Shown here piece after piece: positions 45,107 through 52,413 of a stretch of 64,000 nt of DNA (position 1 is the first letter of the stretch; every line of letters begins with the position of its first letter). A program made the position numbers and the translations under genes. Location: NCBI GenBank assembly GCA_023229545.1, contig JALNZB010000005.1, positions 40,735 to 104,734 of the forward strand, given 5' to 3'. This stretch comes from Sulfuritalea sp. (GTDB lineage: Bacteria > Pseudomonadota > Gammaproteobacteria > Burkholderiales > Rhodocyclaceae). The notes below the pieces were generated by a model. That model made no database searches. It was not told the origin of the DNA and was given only the letters and a program-made list of their open reading frames with translations.

Positions 45107-45883
45107 ATGAACACTCCTTTCCGCCGCCAGTTCCTGGTCGATGCCGCTCGCATGGCATGCGGCGTCGGCCTGTTGGGATTGGGACTCGGGCTCTATGTCA
45201 AGCAGGCGAAAGCGCTGCCGCCGGTGGCGTTTCGCCCGCCGGGCGCCGGGGCGGAGCAGGATTTTCTTGGGGCCTGCATTCGCTGCGGCCTCTGCGTGCG
45301 CGATTGTCCACCGCAGATACTGGCGCTGGCGAAACCCGAGCAGGCTGTCGCCACCGGCACGCCCTATTTCATCGCCCGCAGCGGGGCTTGCGAGATGTGC
45401 GAAAACATCCCCTGCGTCAAGGCCTGCCCCACCGGCGCGCTCGATCACAAGCTGACGGATATCGCCAAGGCGCGCATGGGTCTGGCCGTGCTGGTGGATC
45501 ACGAGACCTGCCTCAATTTTCTCGGCATGCGCTGCGATGTCTGCTATCGCGTCTGCCCGCTGCTCGACAAGGCGATCACCCTGGAACCGCGCCACAACGA
45601 GCGCACCGGCAAGCACACGATCTTCGAGCCCGTCGTGCATTCGGAGGCCTGCACCGGCTGCGGCAAGTGCGAGGCGGGTTGTGTGCTGCAAGTGGCGGCG
45701 ATCAAGGTCTACCCGACGCAACTCGCGAAAGGGGAACTCGGCAGCCATTACCGGCTCGGCTGGGTGGAAAAGAAGAAGGCCGGCGGCAGTCTCGTCGCGC
45801 CGGAAATCGAACACCGCTACAACCTGCCCGAGGGAGTTACGTACGAGCACGGCAAGGGCTTGTCGAGCGAGGCGCCGCGATGA
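45107..45883 (+). CDS. napG: ferredoxin-type protein NapG
   Basis: A periplasmic iron-sulfur protein of 258 residues with a Tat-like N-terminus (RRQFLVDAARMACGVGLLG) and four cysteine clusters: CIRCGLCVRDCP, CEMCENIPCVKACP, CLNFLGMRCDVCYRVCP and CTGCGKCEAGC. With NapH it forms a quinol-oxidising branch to NapAB. It overlaps napH by four bases (ATGA). Confidence 0.95.
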   Translation: MNTPFRRQFLVDAARMACGVGLLGLGLGLYVKQAKALPPVAFRPPGAGAEQDFLGACIRCGLCVRDCPPQILALAKPEQAVATGTPYFIARSGACEMCENIPCVKACPTGALDHKLTDIAKARMGLAVLVDHETCLNFLGMRCDVCYRVCPLLDKAITLEPRHNERTGKHTIFEPVVHSEACTGCGKCEAGCVLQVAAIKVYPTQLAKGELGSHYRLGWVEKKKAGGSLVAPEIEHRYNLPEGVTYEHGKGLSSEAPR

Positions 45884-46809
45884 ATGCGAACTTGAGTACG
45901 AATTCGAGTACGAGTTTGAGTACCAACCGCATCGCGCACGCCGCCATTGCCGCCAAGGGCAGGTGGAGCGCCCACAAGTGGCTGATCCTGCGCCGCGTCT
46001 CGCAGTTCGGAATCCTGGCGCTGTTCCTCGCCGGGCCGTGGTTCGGCCTCTGGATCGTCAAGGGCAACCTCAATTACAGCTACACGCTCGATCTGCTGCC
46101 GCTCACCGATCCCCATGTGCTGCTGCAAAGCCTGCTGGCCGGCCACAGCCCGGAGAAAAACGCGCTGCTCGGCGCCGCCATCGTTGCAGCCTTTTACTTT
46201 CTCGTCGGCGGCCGGGTTTTCTGCGCCTGGGTATGCCCGCTCAATCCCGTCACCGATCTCGCAGCCTGGTTGCGCACTCGCCTGGGCATCAAGGGCGGCA
46301 CCCATGTCTCACGCCATGCGCGGCTGTGGATTCTCGGCCTGACGCTGGTCCTGGCGCTGGCCACGGGCAGCATTGCCTGGGAACTTGTCAATCCCGTATC
46401 CATGCTCCACCGTGGCCTGTTCTTCGGCATCGGCCTGGCATGGACCGCGGTGCTGGCGGTATTCCTCTTCGATCTCGCGGTGATGAACCGTGGCTGGTGC
46501 GGCCATCTGTGTCCGGTCGGCGCCTTCTACAGCCTGCTCGGCCAGCGCAGCGTGCTGCGAGTGACCGCAACGCGGCGCGCCGCTTGCGACGACTGCAACG
46601 ATTGCTTCGTCGTCTGCCCGGAACCGCTGGTCATCCGGTCGCCGCTCAAGGATGGCGACCGTGGCGTCGGTCCCGTCATTCTCTCGTCGCAATGCACCAA
46701 CTGCGGTCGTTGCATCGATGTCTGCGCCAAGGATGTCTTCGCCTTCGGTACCCGTTTTAACCAGTCCGTTTCACCCTTGATCGGCGCTCAACCAGCAGCG
46801 TCGAAATGA
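45880..46809 (+). CDS. napH: quinol dehydrogenase membrane component NapH
   Basis: A 309-residue membrane protein with four hydrophobic segments (about residues 40-60, 88-107, 146-165 and 183-205), two CxxxCP-type motifs (CAWVCPLNP and CGHLCPVGA) and C-terminal [4Fe-4S] sites (CDDCNDCFVVCP, CTNCGRCIDVC). The start is fixed by the ATGA overlap with napG. The N-terminal extension (STNSSTSLSTN) is low-complexity and comes from a 12-bp DNA repeat. Confidence 0.95.
   Translation: MNANLSTNSSTSLSTNRIAHAAIAAKGRWSAHKWLILRRVSQFGILALFLAGPWFGLWIVKGNLNYSYTLDLLPLTDPHVLLQSLLAGHSPEKNALLGAAIVAAFYFLVGGRVFCAWVCPLNPVTDLAAWLRTRLGIKGGTHVSRHARLWILGLTLVLALATGSIAWELVNPVSMLHRGLFFGIGLAWTAVLAVFLFDLAVMNRGWCGHLCPVGAFYSLLGQRSVLRVTATRRAACDDCNDCFVVCPEPLVIRSPLKDGDRGVGPVILSSQCTNCGRCIDVCAKDVFAFGTRFNQSVSPLIGAQPAASK
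45894..45924 (+). repeat. 12-bp tandem repeat at the napH 5' end
   Basis: GAGTACGAATTC, GAGTACGAGTTT and GAGTACC lie head to tail, a 12-bp period repeated about two and a half times just after the napH start. They encode the Ser/Thr-rich cytoplasmic tip of NapH. Copy changes would keep the reading frame. Confidence 0.75.
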
Positions 46810-46840
46810 TCAACGAATTTTCCTCTGAGGGGAGCGCATC

Positions 46841-47293
46841 ATGAAACACATCATCGTTATGGCAACTCTGCTGATCACCATCGTCGGCTGTGCGTCCAAT
46901 TCACCGGTCGCCTTCCTGCGCGGCAGCGACATTACCGCCTCCGACCAGGCTCCGGATCAGAAAGAGTATTCCGAAAGCATTCCAGGCGTCGGTTCGCCGG
47001 AACTCATCCAACGTACGTTTGTCGGACAACCGCCGCTGATCCCGCATGCGGTCGCCAAGTACGAACACATCACGATCGACGAAAACGTATGCGTGAACTG
47101 CCATATCACCGACGAGTTCAAGGGCGTGAAAATGCCGAAAATGGGCGCCAGCCATTTCTCTGCGGTCGCCAAACAGGCCGACGGCATGCCTGACGTAAAC
47201 ATGGTCCGTTGGCAGTGCAATAGCTGCCACGTGGTGCAGGCGGACGCCAAACCGCTGATCGAGAATACATTCATCGGTCATACCGCCAAATAG
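46841..47293 (+). CDS. napB: diheme cytochrome c subunit NapB, with a lipobox-like signal
   Basis: Electron-transfer partner of NapA, 150 residues, with two haem sites (CVNCH and CNSCH) and the NapB segments PPLIPH and MPKMGASHFS. The signal ends LLITIVGCASN, which fits a lipobox (IVGC, +1 Cys, +2 Ala) better than an ordinary AxA cleavage site. NapB is normally soluble, so a lipid-anchored version would be unusual. GGGGAG precedes the ATG. Confidence 0.93.
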   Translation: MKHIIVMATLLITIVGCASNSPVAFLRGSDITASDQAPDQKEYSESIPGVGSPELIQRTFVGQPPLIPHAVAKYEHITIDENVCVNCHITDEFKGVKMPKMGASHFSAVAKQADGMPDVNMVRWQCNSCHVVQADAKPLIENTFIGHTAK

Positions 47294-47344
47294 ACAGCGC
47301 ATCAAGAAACAATTCCCCCAGCAATCATTTCGGAGACATACAAC

Positions 47345-47701
47345 GTGAGAATCTGCAATCGCAATCGAGTAGCCGTATTCGCAGTGGCAGCATCCTGGTT
47401 ATTTTCCGGCGCGGCCCTCGCCGCCGTCGACGTCGATGGCGCGAAAGCCCTGGCCAAGCAGAACAACTGCTTCAAGTGCCATTCCATAACCACCGAGCTG
47501 GATGGCCCGGCGTACAAGAAGGTTGCCGAGAAATACAGAGGCAAGGCCACCGCCGAAAACCGGCTGATCGAGCACATCACCTCTGGCGAAAAGGCCAAGT
47601 TCGCCGACGGTCACGAAGAGGAACACAAGATAGTCAAGACCTCGCCGCCCAAGGACAAGGCGCAGATCAAGAATCTCGTGCAGTGGATATTGGCGCAGTA
47701 A
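47345..47701 (+). CDS. exported monohaem class I cytochrome c
   Basis: A 118-residue protein starting at GTG with GGAG about ten bases before it. Signal peptide about 1-27 (ending GAALA), one haem site CFKCHS and a distal Met candidate that is not obvious. Probably a small periplasmic electron carrier between the NapC/NapGH branch and NapAB or the octaheme cytochrome. It resembles cytochrome c-551/552 type proteins; no closer assignment is possible by eye. Confidence 0.85.
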   Translation: MRICNRNRVAVFAVAASWLFSGAALAAVDVDGAKALAKQNNCFKCHSITTELDGPAYKKVAEKYRGKATAENRLIEHITSGEKAKFADGHEEEHKIVKTSPPKDKAQIKNLVQWILAQ

Positions 47702-47740
47702 TGACGGACGTTCGACTATTGTCCGGGCGCGGAGAAATAC

Positions 47741-48331
47741 ATGCATAGGCGTCCCAATGTCATCCATCGTTGCTGGACCGCATTGAAGCGGCCAAGCGCA
47801 AAGCATTCGCTGCTGGCCCTGTTGGCGCTTGGCTTCTTCTCGGGCATCATTTTCTGGGGCGCCTTCAATACCGGCATGGAGGCGACCAATACTCTTGAGT
47901 TCTGCATCGGCTGCCACGAGATGCGCGACACGGTCTATCAGGAGTACAAGGAGACCACCCATTACAGCAACCGCTCGGGCGTGCGGGTCATTTGCTCGGA
48001 TTGCCACGTGCCCAAGGACTGGACGCACAAGATGTGGCGCAAGACCAAGGCCAGCATGGAAATCTGGGGCTGGCTCACCGGCACCATCAACACCAAGCAG
48101 AAGTTCGAGGCCAAGCGCATGGAACTGGCTACGCGCGAGTGGGAGCGCATGAAGGCGCGCGATTCGATCGAGTGCCGCAACTGCCATAGCTACGACGCCA
48201 TGAGCAGCGAATTGCAGAAGTTCACGCCCTACAAGAAGCACATGGAAGGAATGGCTGCGGGCAAGAGCTGTATCGACTGCCACAAGGGCGTCGCCCATAA
48301 GCTGCCCAAGGAGTACGAGGAGCCGATGTAG
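47741..48331 (+). CDS. napC: tetrahaem quinol dehydrogenase NapC/NirT family
   Basis: A membrane-anchored cytochrome of 196 residues with an N-terminal membrane helix (about 24-44) and four haem sites (CIGCH, CSDCH, CRNCH, CIDCH). It oxidises quinol and passes electrons to periplasmic reductases. Related NapC/CymA/cM552 proteins can serve more than one partner, so it could feed both NapAB and the octaheme cytochrome. GGAG sits seven bases before the ATG. It is the last gene of the cluster. Confidence 0.94.
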   Translation: MHRRPNVIHRCWTALKRPSAKHSLLALLALGFFSGIIFWGAFNTGMEATNTLEFCIGCHEMRDTVYQEYKETTHYSNRSGVRVICSDCHVPKDWTHKMWRKTKASMEIWGWLTGTINTKQKFEAKRMELATREWERMKARDSIECRNCHSYDAMSSELQKFTPYKKHMEGMAAGKSCIDCHKGVAHKLPKEYEEPM

Positions 48332-48406
48332 CAGTCGGCGCTGGCGGCACGGCGGCCAGCGTGCAATCCCGGAGAATTGGTTTCCGGGATTGGCTCGCCG
48401 CCAGGC

Positions 48407-49144
48407 TCAGCCGCCGCGCTGGCGCCGCGCCTCGAACAGGCAGATGCCGGCGGACACCGACACGTTGAGGCTTTCGACGCTGCCGTGCATCGGTATCTTC
48501 GCCAGTTCGTCGCAGGTTTCGCGCGTCAGGCGGCGCATGCCGTCGCCCTCGGCGCCGAGCACCCAGGCGCAGGGGCCTTTCTGGTCGATGGCATACAGCG
48601 CGCGCTCGGCTTCGCCGGCGGCGCCGATGACCCAGATGCCACGTTCCTGCATTTCGCGCAAGGATCGGGCGAGGTTGGTGACGACGATGTAGGGCACCGT
48701 GTCGGCGGCGCCGCTGGCGACCTTGATCACCGTCGCATTGAGGCCGCAAGCCTTGTCCTTCGGCGCCACCACCGCATGCGCCCCGGCGGCGTCCGCCACG
48801 CGCAGGCAGGCGCCGAGATTGTGCGGATCGGTGATGCCATCCAGCACCAGCAGCAGCGCCGGCTCGGTCAAGCCTTCGAGCACGTCGTCGAGCGACACAT
48901 GCCTGGCCTGCGCCGCGACTTTCGCCACCACGCCCTGATGCTGCGATCCTCCAGCCAGGCCGTCCAGCCGCTTGGCATCAGACAGGATGACGCGCACACC
49001 ATGGGCCTCGGCCAAACGCAGCAGATCGCGCATGCGCCCGTCCTGGCGGCCTTCGGCAACGGTGATTTCGCGCACGTCGTCGGCGGCGTGGCGCAGCTTG
49101 GCGGTAACGGCATGGAAGCCGTGGATCAATCGCGTGTCAGACAT
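48407..49144 (-). CDS. rlmB: 23S rRNA (guanosine(2251)-2'-O)-methyltransferase
   Basis: SPOUT-class methyltransferase of 245 residues with an N-terminal substrate-binding domain (LIHGFHAVTAKLRH) and SpoU motifs LVLDGITDPHNLGACLR, VLGAEGDGMRRLTRETCD and IPMHGSVESLNVSVSAGI. The start at MSDTRLIHG overlaps the end of the mscS-type gene by eight bases. The nap cluster separates it from glmM. Confidence 0.94.
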   Translation of the reverse strand: MSDTRLIHGFHAVTAKLRHAADDVREITVAEGRQDGRMRDLLRLAEAHGVRVILSDAKRLDGLAGGSQHQGVVAKVAAQARHVSLDDVLEGLTEPALLLVLDGITDPHNLGACLRVADAAGAHAVVAPKDKACGLNATVIKVASGAADTVPYIVVTNLARSLREMQERGIWVIGAAGEAERALYAIDQKGPCAWVLGAEGDGMRRLTRETCDELAKIPMHGSVESLNVSVSAGICLFEARRQRGG

Positions 49145-50417
49145 GGATGGTGGCGCCTTCGTTGAGGATGCGAATTTCGCGTTGTGGGAAGGGAATGGAA
49201 ACGCCCGCCCGCTTGAACTCGCGCCAGATCGCCAGATTGACCTCGGAGCGCAGCGGACCGACGCCATTCTGCGGATCGGCGACCCAGAAGCCGAGTTCAA
49301 AATTGACGCCGGAATCGGCGAATTCCCTGAGCAAGGCGACCGGCGCCGGCTCGGCCAGCACGCGCTCCTGCGCCCGCGCCGCCGCCACCATGATCTCCAT
49401 GGCGCTTTCCAGATCGCTGTCGTAGGCGACCTGCACCGACAATGCAATCCGGATTTTCGTGTCGCTGTAGGATTCGTTGCGCACCACCGAACTCACCAGC
49501 AGTTCGTTGGGCACCAGCGCCTCGGCGCCAGCGACGTTCTTCAGCACGGTATAGCGCGTGGTGATGCGCGTCACTTCGCCGCGATCGTCGCCGACGGCAA
49601 TGACGTTTCCGATGCGAATGGAATTGTCGAGCAGGATGATGAAGCCCGAGACATAGTTGCTGGCGATTTTTTGCAGGCCGAAGCCGAGGCCGACGCCGAG
49701 CGCGCCGCCAAAGACCGACAGCGTGGTGATATCCATGCCGACCATGGGCAACACGATCAGCACTGCGAGCACGATCAGCAGCGCCTTGGTCAGGCGCGCG
49801 AACACCTGGCGCAAATTGTCATCAAGCCCTGTCGCCCGTTCGAGACGTGCTTCGATGGCGCTGGAGAACCAGAGTGCGGCCAGTACGGTGGCCAACACCG
49901 CAACCAGACCCTGCAACAGATGCCACAGGTTGAGCTTCTGCTTGCCGGCACTGAAGGTCACCGATTCCACCACGGCGATCACCTCGGGCAGCAGACCGAG
50001 AATGTGCAGGGCGACGATGGCCCACACCAGCAGGGCGAACACCCGCTCGAAGGGTACCAGCCAAGTGGCGCCGACCACGCTGACGCGCAGGACGTAGAAC
50101 ACCACGCGAATCACGGCCAGCGAGGCCAGCAGCGGCAAGGCCAGCGAGAACAGACCGACGCTGATCCACTCCTCCGCCACGGGGCGCGCCAGCAGCACCA
50201 GCAGCAGCGCCAGCACGGGAAAGGCAACGCGCTTCAGTCCGCCGCGACCCAGCGCCCAGGCGCGGCCCTCGCCGGCTTGGCGACCGCGCAACAGGCTCTC
50301 GCCGAGCAGGGCCAGCAGCAGGCATCCGGCCAGGACCAAGCATTGCCACCCCAGGTCCGGTTCGCTCAGGTAGACCTGCACTTCGCGCCACACAATGGCC
50401 AGGGCGCTCTGTTTCAT
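49137..50417 (-). CDS. MscS-family mechanosensitive ion channel
   Basis: An inner-membrane channel of about 426 residues with some six hydrophobic segments. The pore helix region reads SVFGGALGVGLGFGLQKIASNYVSGFIIL, the Gly/Ala-rich TM3 of MscS, followed by the beta domain (IRIGNVIAVGDDRGEVTRI) and a C-terminal alpha/beta domain. It is larger than E. coli MscS, matching the medium-length MscS group. I use ATG 50417; an in-frame GTG at 50432 is an alternative. Confidence 0.92.
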   Translation of the reverse strand: MKQSALAIVWREVQVYLSEPDLGWQCLVLAGCLLLALLGESLLRGRQAGEGRAWALGRGGLKRVAFPVLALLLVLLARPVAEEWISVGLFSLALPLLASLAVIRVVFYVLRVSVVGATWLVPFERVFALLVWAIVALHILGLLPEVIAVVESVTFSAGKQKLNLWHLLQGLVAVLATVLAALWFSSAIEARLERATGLDDNLRQVFARLTKALLIVLAVLIVLPMVGMDITTLSVFGGALGVGLGFGLQKIASNYVSGFIILLDNSIRIGNVIAVGDDRGEVTRITTRYTVLKNVAGAEALVPNELLVSSVVRNESYSDTKIRIALSVQVAYDSDLESAMEIMVAAARAQERVLAEPAPVALLREFADSGVNFELGFWVADPQNGVGPLRSEVNLAIWREFKRAGVSIPFPQREIRILNEGATIHV

Positions 50418-50498
50418 CTCAATTCGCTCCACTCATCTTTTCGGCTGGGTGCCGAGCATGCCACAGGAGACAGGCACCCTTTGTCATCGAGCCGATCT

Positions 50499-50831
50499 TC
50501 ATGACTCGAAAAGCTCAGCGTGGGTACCTGCGCGCACAAAGCTCAGCATCACGTTATTGCCACTGCCCTGAAGCTGATAGATCAGCAAGAAATCGCCGCC
50601 GATGTGGCACTCCCGATGGTCAGCCCACTCGCCTTTCAGTGCGTGATCAAGCCACTCCGGCCCCAACGGATCATCATTCGCAATCAGCAGCAACATGGCC
50701 TCCTTGAGGCGCTTCATGTCGTAGCGCCCGGACTCGCTCAATCGTGCCCAATCCTTGGCAAACCTTTTTGTATGATCGGCGGCTCGCGGCAAAGCCGCCC
50801 GCTTACTGCTTGCCGCCTTTTTCAAGCTCAT
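50499..50831 (-). CDS. yafQ: type II toxin, YafQ/RelE family
   Basis: A 110-residue predicted ribosome-dependent mRNA endonuclease. The core KRFAKDWARL ... HALKGEWADHRECHIGGDFLLIYQ ... RAGTHAELF aligns with E. coli YafQ, including its catalytic His residues and Asp in the DFLLIY segment; the Trp after that Asp is Phe here. About 20 basic residues precede the domain. Its start lies 29 bases inside the antitoxin gene. Confidence 0.88.
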   Translation of the reverse strand: MSLKKAASSKRAALPRAADHTKRFAKDWARLSESGRYDMKRLKEAMLLLIANDDPLGPEWLDHALKGEWADHRECHIGGDFLLIYQLQGSGNNVMLSFVRAGTHAELFES

Positions 50832-51081
50832 CGAACAGTTCCCTGGCGGAAGCGAACCGGGCCCGGTGGGCGCGAAGGATGGTACGGGATTCCTCCATCG
50901 CCGCCCGCGTTTCGGCATTCGGAACCTTGAGTTCAAGCGGCATAGCCTGATCGGCCACCACGCGCTTGAGGAAAATCCTTACCGCATCCGAAATCGACAA
51001 ACCCATGGCCGCCAGCGCCTCAGTCGCCTGCGCCTTGGTTTCATCGTCCACGCGGACATGCACCATCGTCGTCGTCGCCAT
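50803..51081 (-). CDS. dinJ: type II antitoxin, DinJ/RelB family
   Basis: A 92-residue protein with an N-terminal ribbon-helix-helix DNA-binding part (MVHVRVDDETKAQATEALAAMGLSISDAVRIFLKRV) and a C-terminal toxin-binding tail. It lies upstream of and overlaps yafQ, the order needed for antitoxin excess. RHH antitoxins of this group repress their own promoter. The start at MATTTMVHV is preferred to an in-frame start farther upstream. The gap from 51082 to 51257 shows no other feature. Confidence 0.88.
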   Translation of the reverse strand: MATTTMVHVRVDDETKAQATEALAAMGLSISDAVRIFLKRVVADQAMPLELKVPNAETRAAMEESRTILRAHRARFASARELFDELEKGGKQ

Positions 51082-51257
51082 GGCTTTCTCCCTCGATTTC
51101 AACGAGGCAATCGTATCGCAATTGAGATACACAATCAAGGGCTGGGTGGCGGTCGTTCGCGAGCAGCTTGCCGCTCGCGGCAGCGAAAACGAACCCGACT
51201 CGGTTGATCGTTGTTATCGCCGTACCGCCAGAGCCGACTTTCAACGACTATGCGAAA

Positions 51258-51869
51258 TCAATTCGACCCTAGCCCCTTTGATTCCTTTGATTCCTTTGAT
51301 TCCTTTGATTCCTTTGATTCCTTTGATTCCTTTGATTCCTTTGATTTTACTCGGCTAGGCTTGCGCAATTTAATCACTTTGTCCCGCGCTGGGCAGCTTG
51401 AGTCGTGCGTATCGACTATCTCTAGCACGTGAATATCGATGACAACCTTGAAATGCTTGCCCTGGTATTCCACCATGAACACCGCGCGATCCTTGCCGAG
51501 AAAGCCCGCTTCGGGTGTGTAGACGTAAGAAATATGTATTTGAGGCGGCATATTTTTTGTTGCATCATTACCGGATATTTGGTCGAGCGTGCCGCGCCGT
51601 GGGCCTTGCAGCAGAGTCGGCTTGAACTCGGTAATGTCCAGCGGCTTCTTGTGCAAACTCTCCAAGTAGTTACTTACCGCCCCGGCCGGATCTACTGAAC
51701 GTATGGCAATATTCGTCGTGTGTTCGGTCTCAGTGCAGGACTTCATGAGGTAATCTGCCGACGGCGGATTGCTAATCATAACGGCCAGGCTCGAACTAGT
51801 TTCCAGCGCCTCCGCCGACCCAGCCGCCAGCAGTATCGCCAGCCCGACGCTATGCCATGCTCCGTTCAT
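51258..51869 (-). CDS. exported protein of unknown function with a KES-repeat tail
   Basis: A 203-residue protein with a signal peptide (about 1-21, ending GSAEA), a middle domain with beta-rich segments such as IHISYVYTPEAGFLGKDRAVFMVEYQGKHFKVVIDIHV (too long to name as a motif; residues about 110-150), two cysteines and a C-terminal run of eight Lys-Glu-Ser triplets. The middle segment (YTPEAGFLGKDRA) resembles Ig-like/cadherin-like fold repeats of the PEGF/GxD type found in surface proteins. It ends two bases before the PLD gene region and is transcribed with it. Function unknown. Confidence 0.75.
   Translation of the reverse strand: MNGAWHSVGLAILLAAGSAEALETSSSLAVMISNPPSADYLMKSCTETEHTTNIAIRSVDPAGAVSNYLESLHKKPLDITEFKPTLLQGPRRGTLDQISGNDATKNMPPQIHISYVYTPEAGFLGKDRAVFMVEYQGKHFKVVIDIHVLEIVDTHDSSCPARDKVIKLRKPSRVKSKESKESKESKESKESKESKESKGLGSN
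51275..51346. repeat. perfect 9-bp tandem repeat, eight copies
   Basis: CCTTTGATT is repeated eight times without a mismatch on the + strand. It lies inside the 3' end of the exported protein gene and encodes Lys-Glu-Ser triplets. The unit is a multiple of three, so copy-number change alters tail length but not frame. Confidence 0.97.
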
Positions 51870-51870
51870 C

Positions 51871-52413
51871 TCAAGAGCCTCCGTTCATTTTCTGCGCATC
51901 GTCGCGATGGCGGCGCCAGTTGTCGAGGTAGCGCCGCACCAGCGCCGGATTGCCGCGCAGGATCAGCAGATTTTCGGCATTGCGCGCCTGCGCCGACCAG
52001 GTGAAATTGTAGCTGCCGGTGATGACGAAACCATCGGTGGTCGAAGCGTCGATCAGCAGCACCTTGTTATGCGCGATGGCATAGCGTGTCTCCAGCCAGA
52101 CCGGGATGCCGCCCTCGAGCAGTTGCGGCAACTGCGACTTGTCGCTCTTTTCCAGCATCTCGCGGTCGGCCAGAATTTCCACCGTGACGCCGCGCGACTG
52201 CGCCGCTTGCAGGGCTTGGGCGATGGAGCGACTGGTGAGCAGGTAGGCCTGCACGTGAATGCTCTTTTTCGCTTCGCCCAGCGCCCGCACGATGGCGCCC
52301 TCGGCATCGTCCCAGGGCGTGAACAACGCCTCGACCGTGCCCGTCGCCGGCAACGCCGTGGCGCCAGCGCCGACTGTCCAGCACAACAACAGGGCGACGA
52401 AGAACTTTCTCAT
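51871..52413 (-). CDS. exported phospholipase D-like nuclease
   Basis: A 180-residue single-domain PLD-superfamily protein with a signal peptide (about 1-20, ending GAGATA) and one HKD motif read as AHNKVLLID, followed by GSYNFTWSA. This is the Nuc/EndA type, which dimerises to make a two-HKD active site and cuts DNA. As an exported enzyme it would act in the periplasm. Its ATG overlaps the stop of the methyltransferase gene by three bases. Confidence 0.88.
   Translation of the reverse strand: MRKFFVALLLCWTVGAGATALPATGTVEALFTPWDDAEGAIVRALGEAKKSIHVQAYLLTSRSIAQALQAAQSRGVTVEILADREMLEKSDKSQLPQLLEGGIPVWLETRYAIAHNKVLLIDASTTDGFVITGSYNFTWSAQARNAENLLILRGNPALVRRYLDNWRRHRDDAQKMNGGS

Noticed and set aside
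43298..45850. Two long antisense frames opposite napA and napG
   Set aside because: Both mirror strongly supported coding sequence and have no homology signals.
48972..50504. A 510-residue + strand frame across rlmB and the MscS gene
   Set aside because: Gln/His-rich low-complexity translation opposite two recognisable proteins; not a gene.
51275..51346. Possible CRISPR array
   Set aside because: The 9-bp units are contiguous with no spacers and no cas genes are nearby; it is a coding microsatellite.
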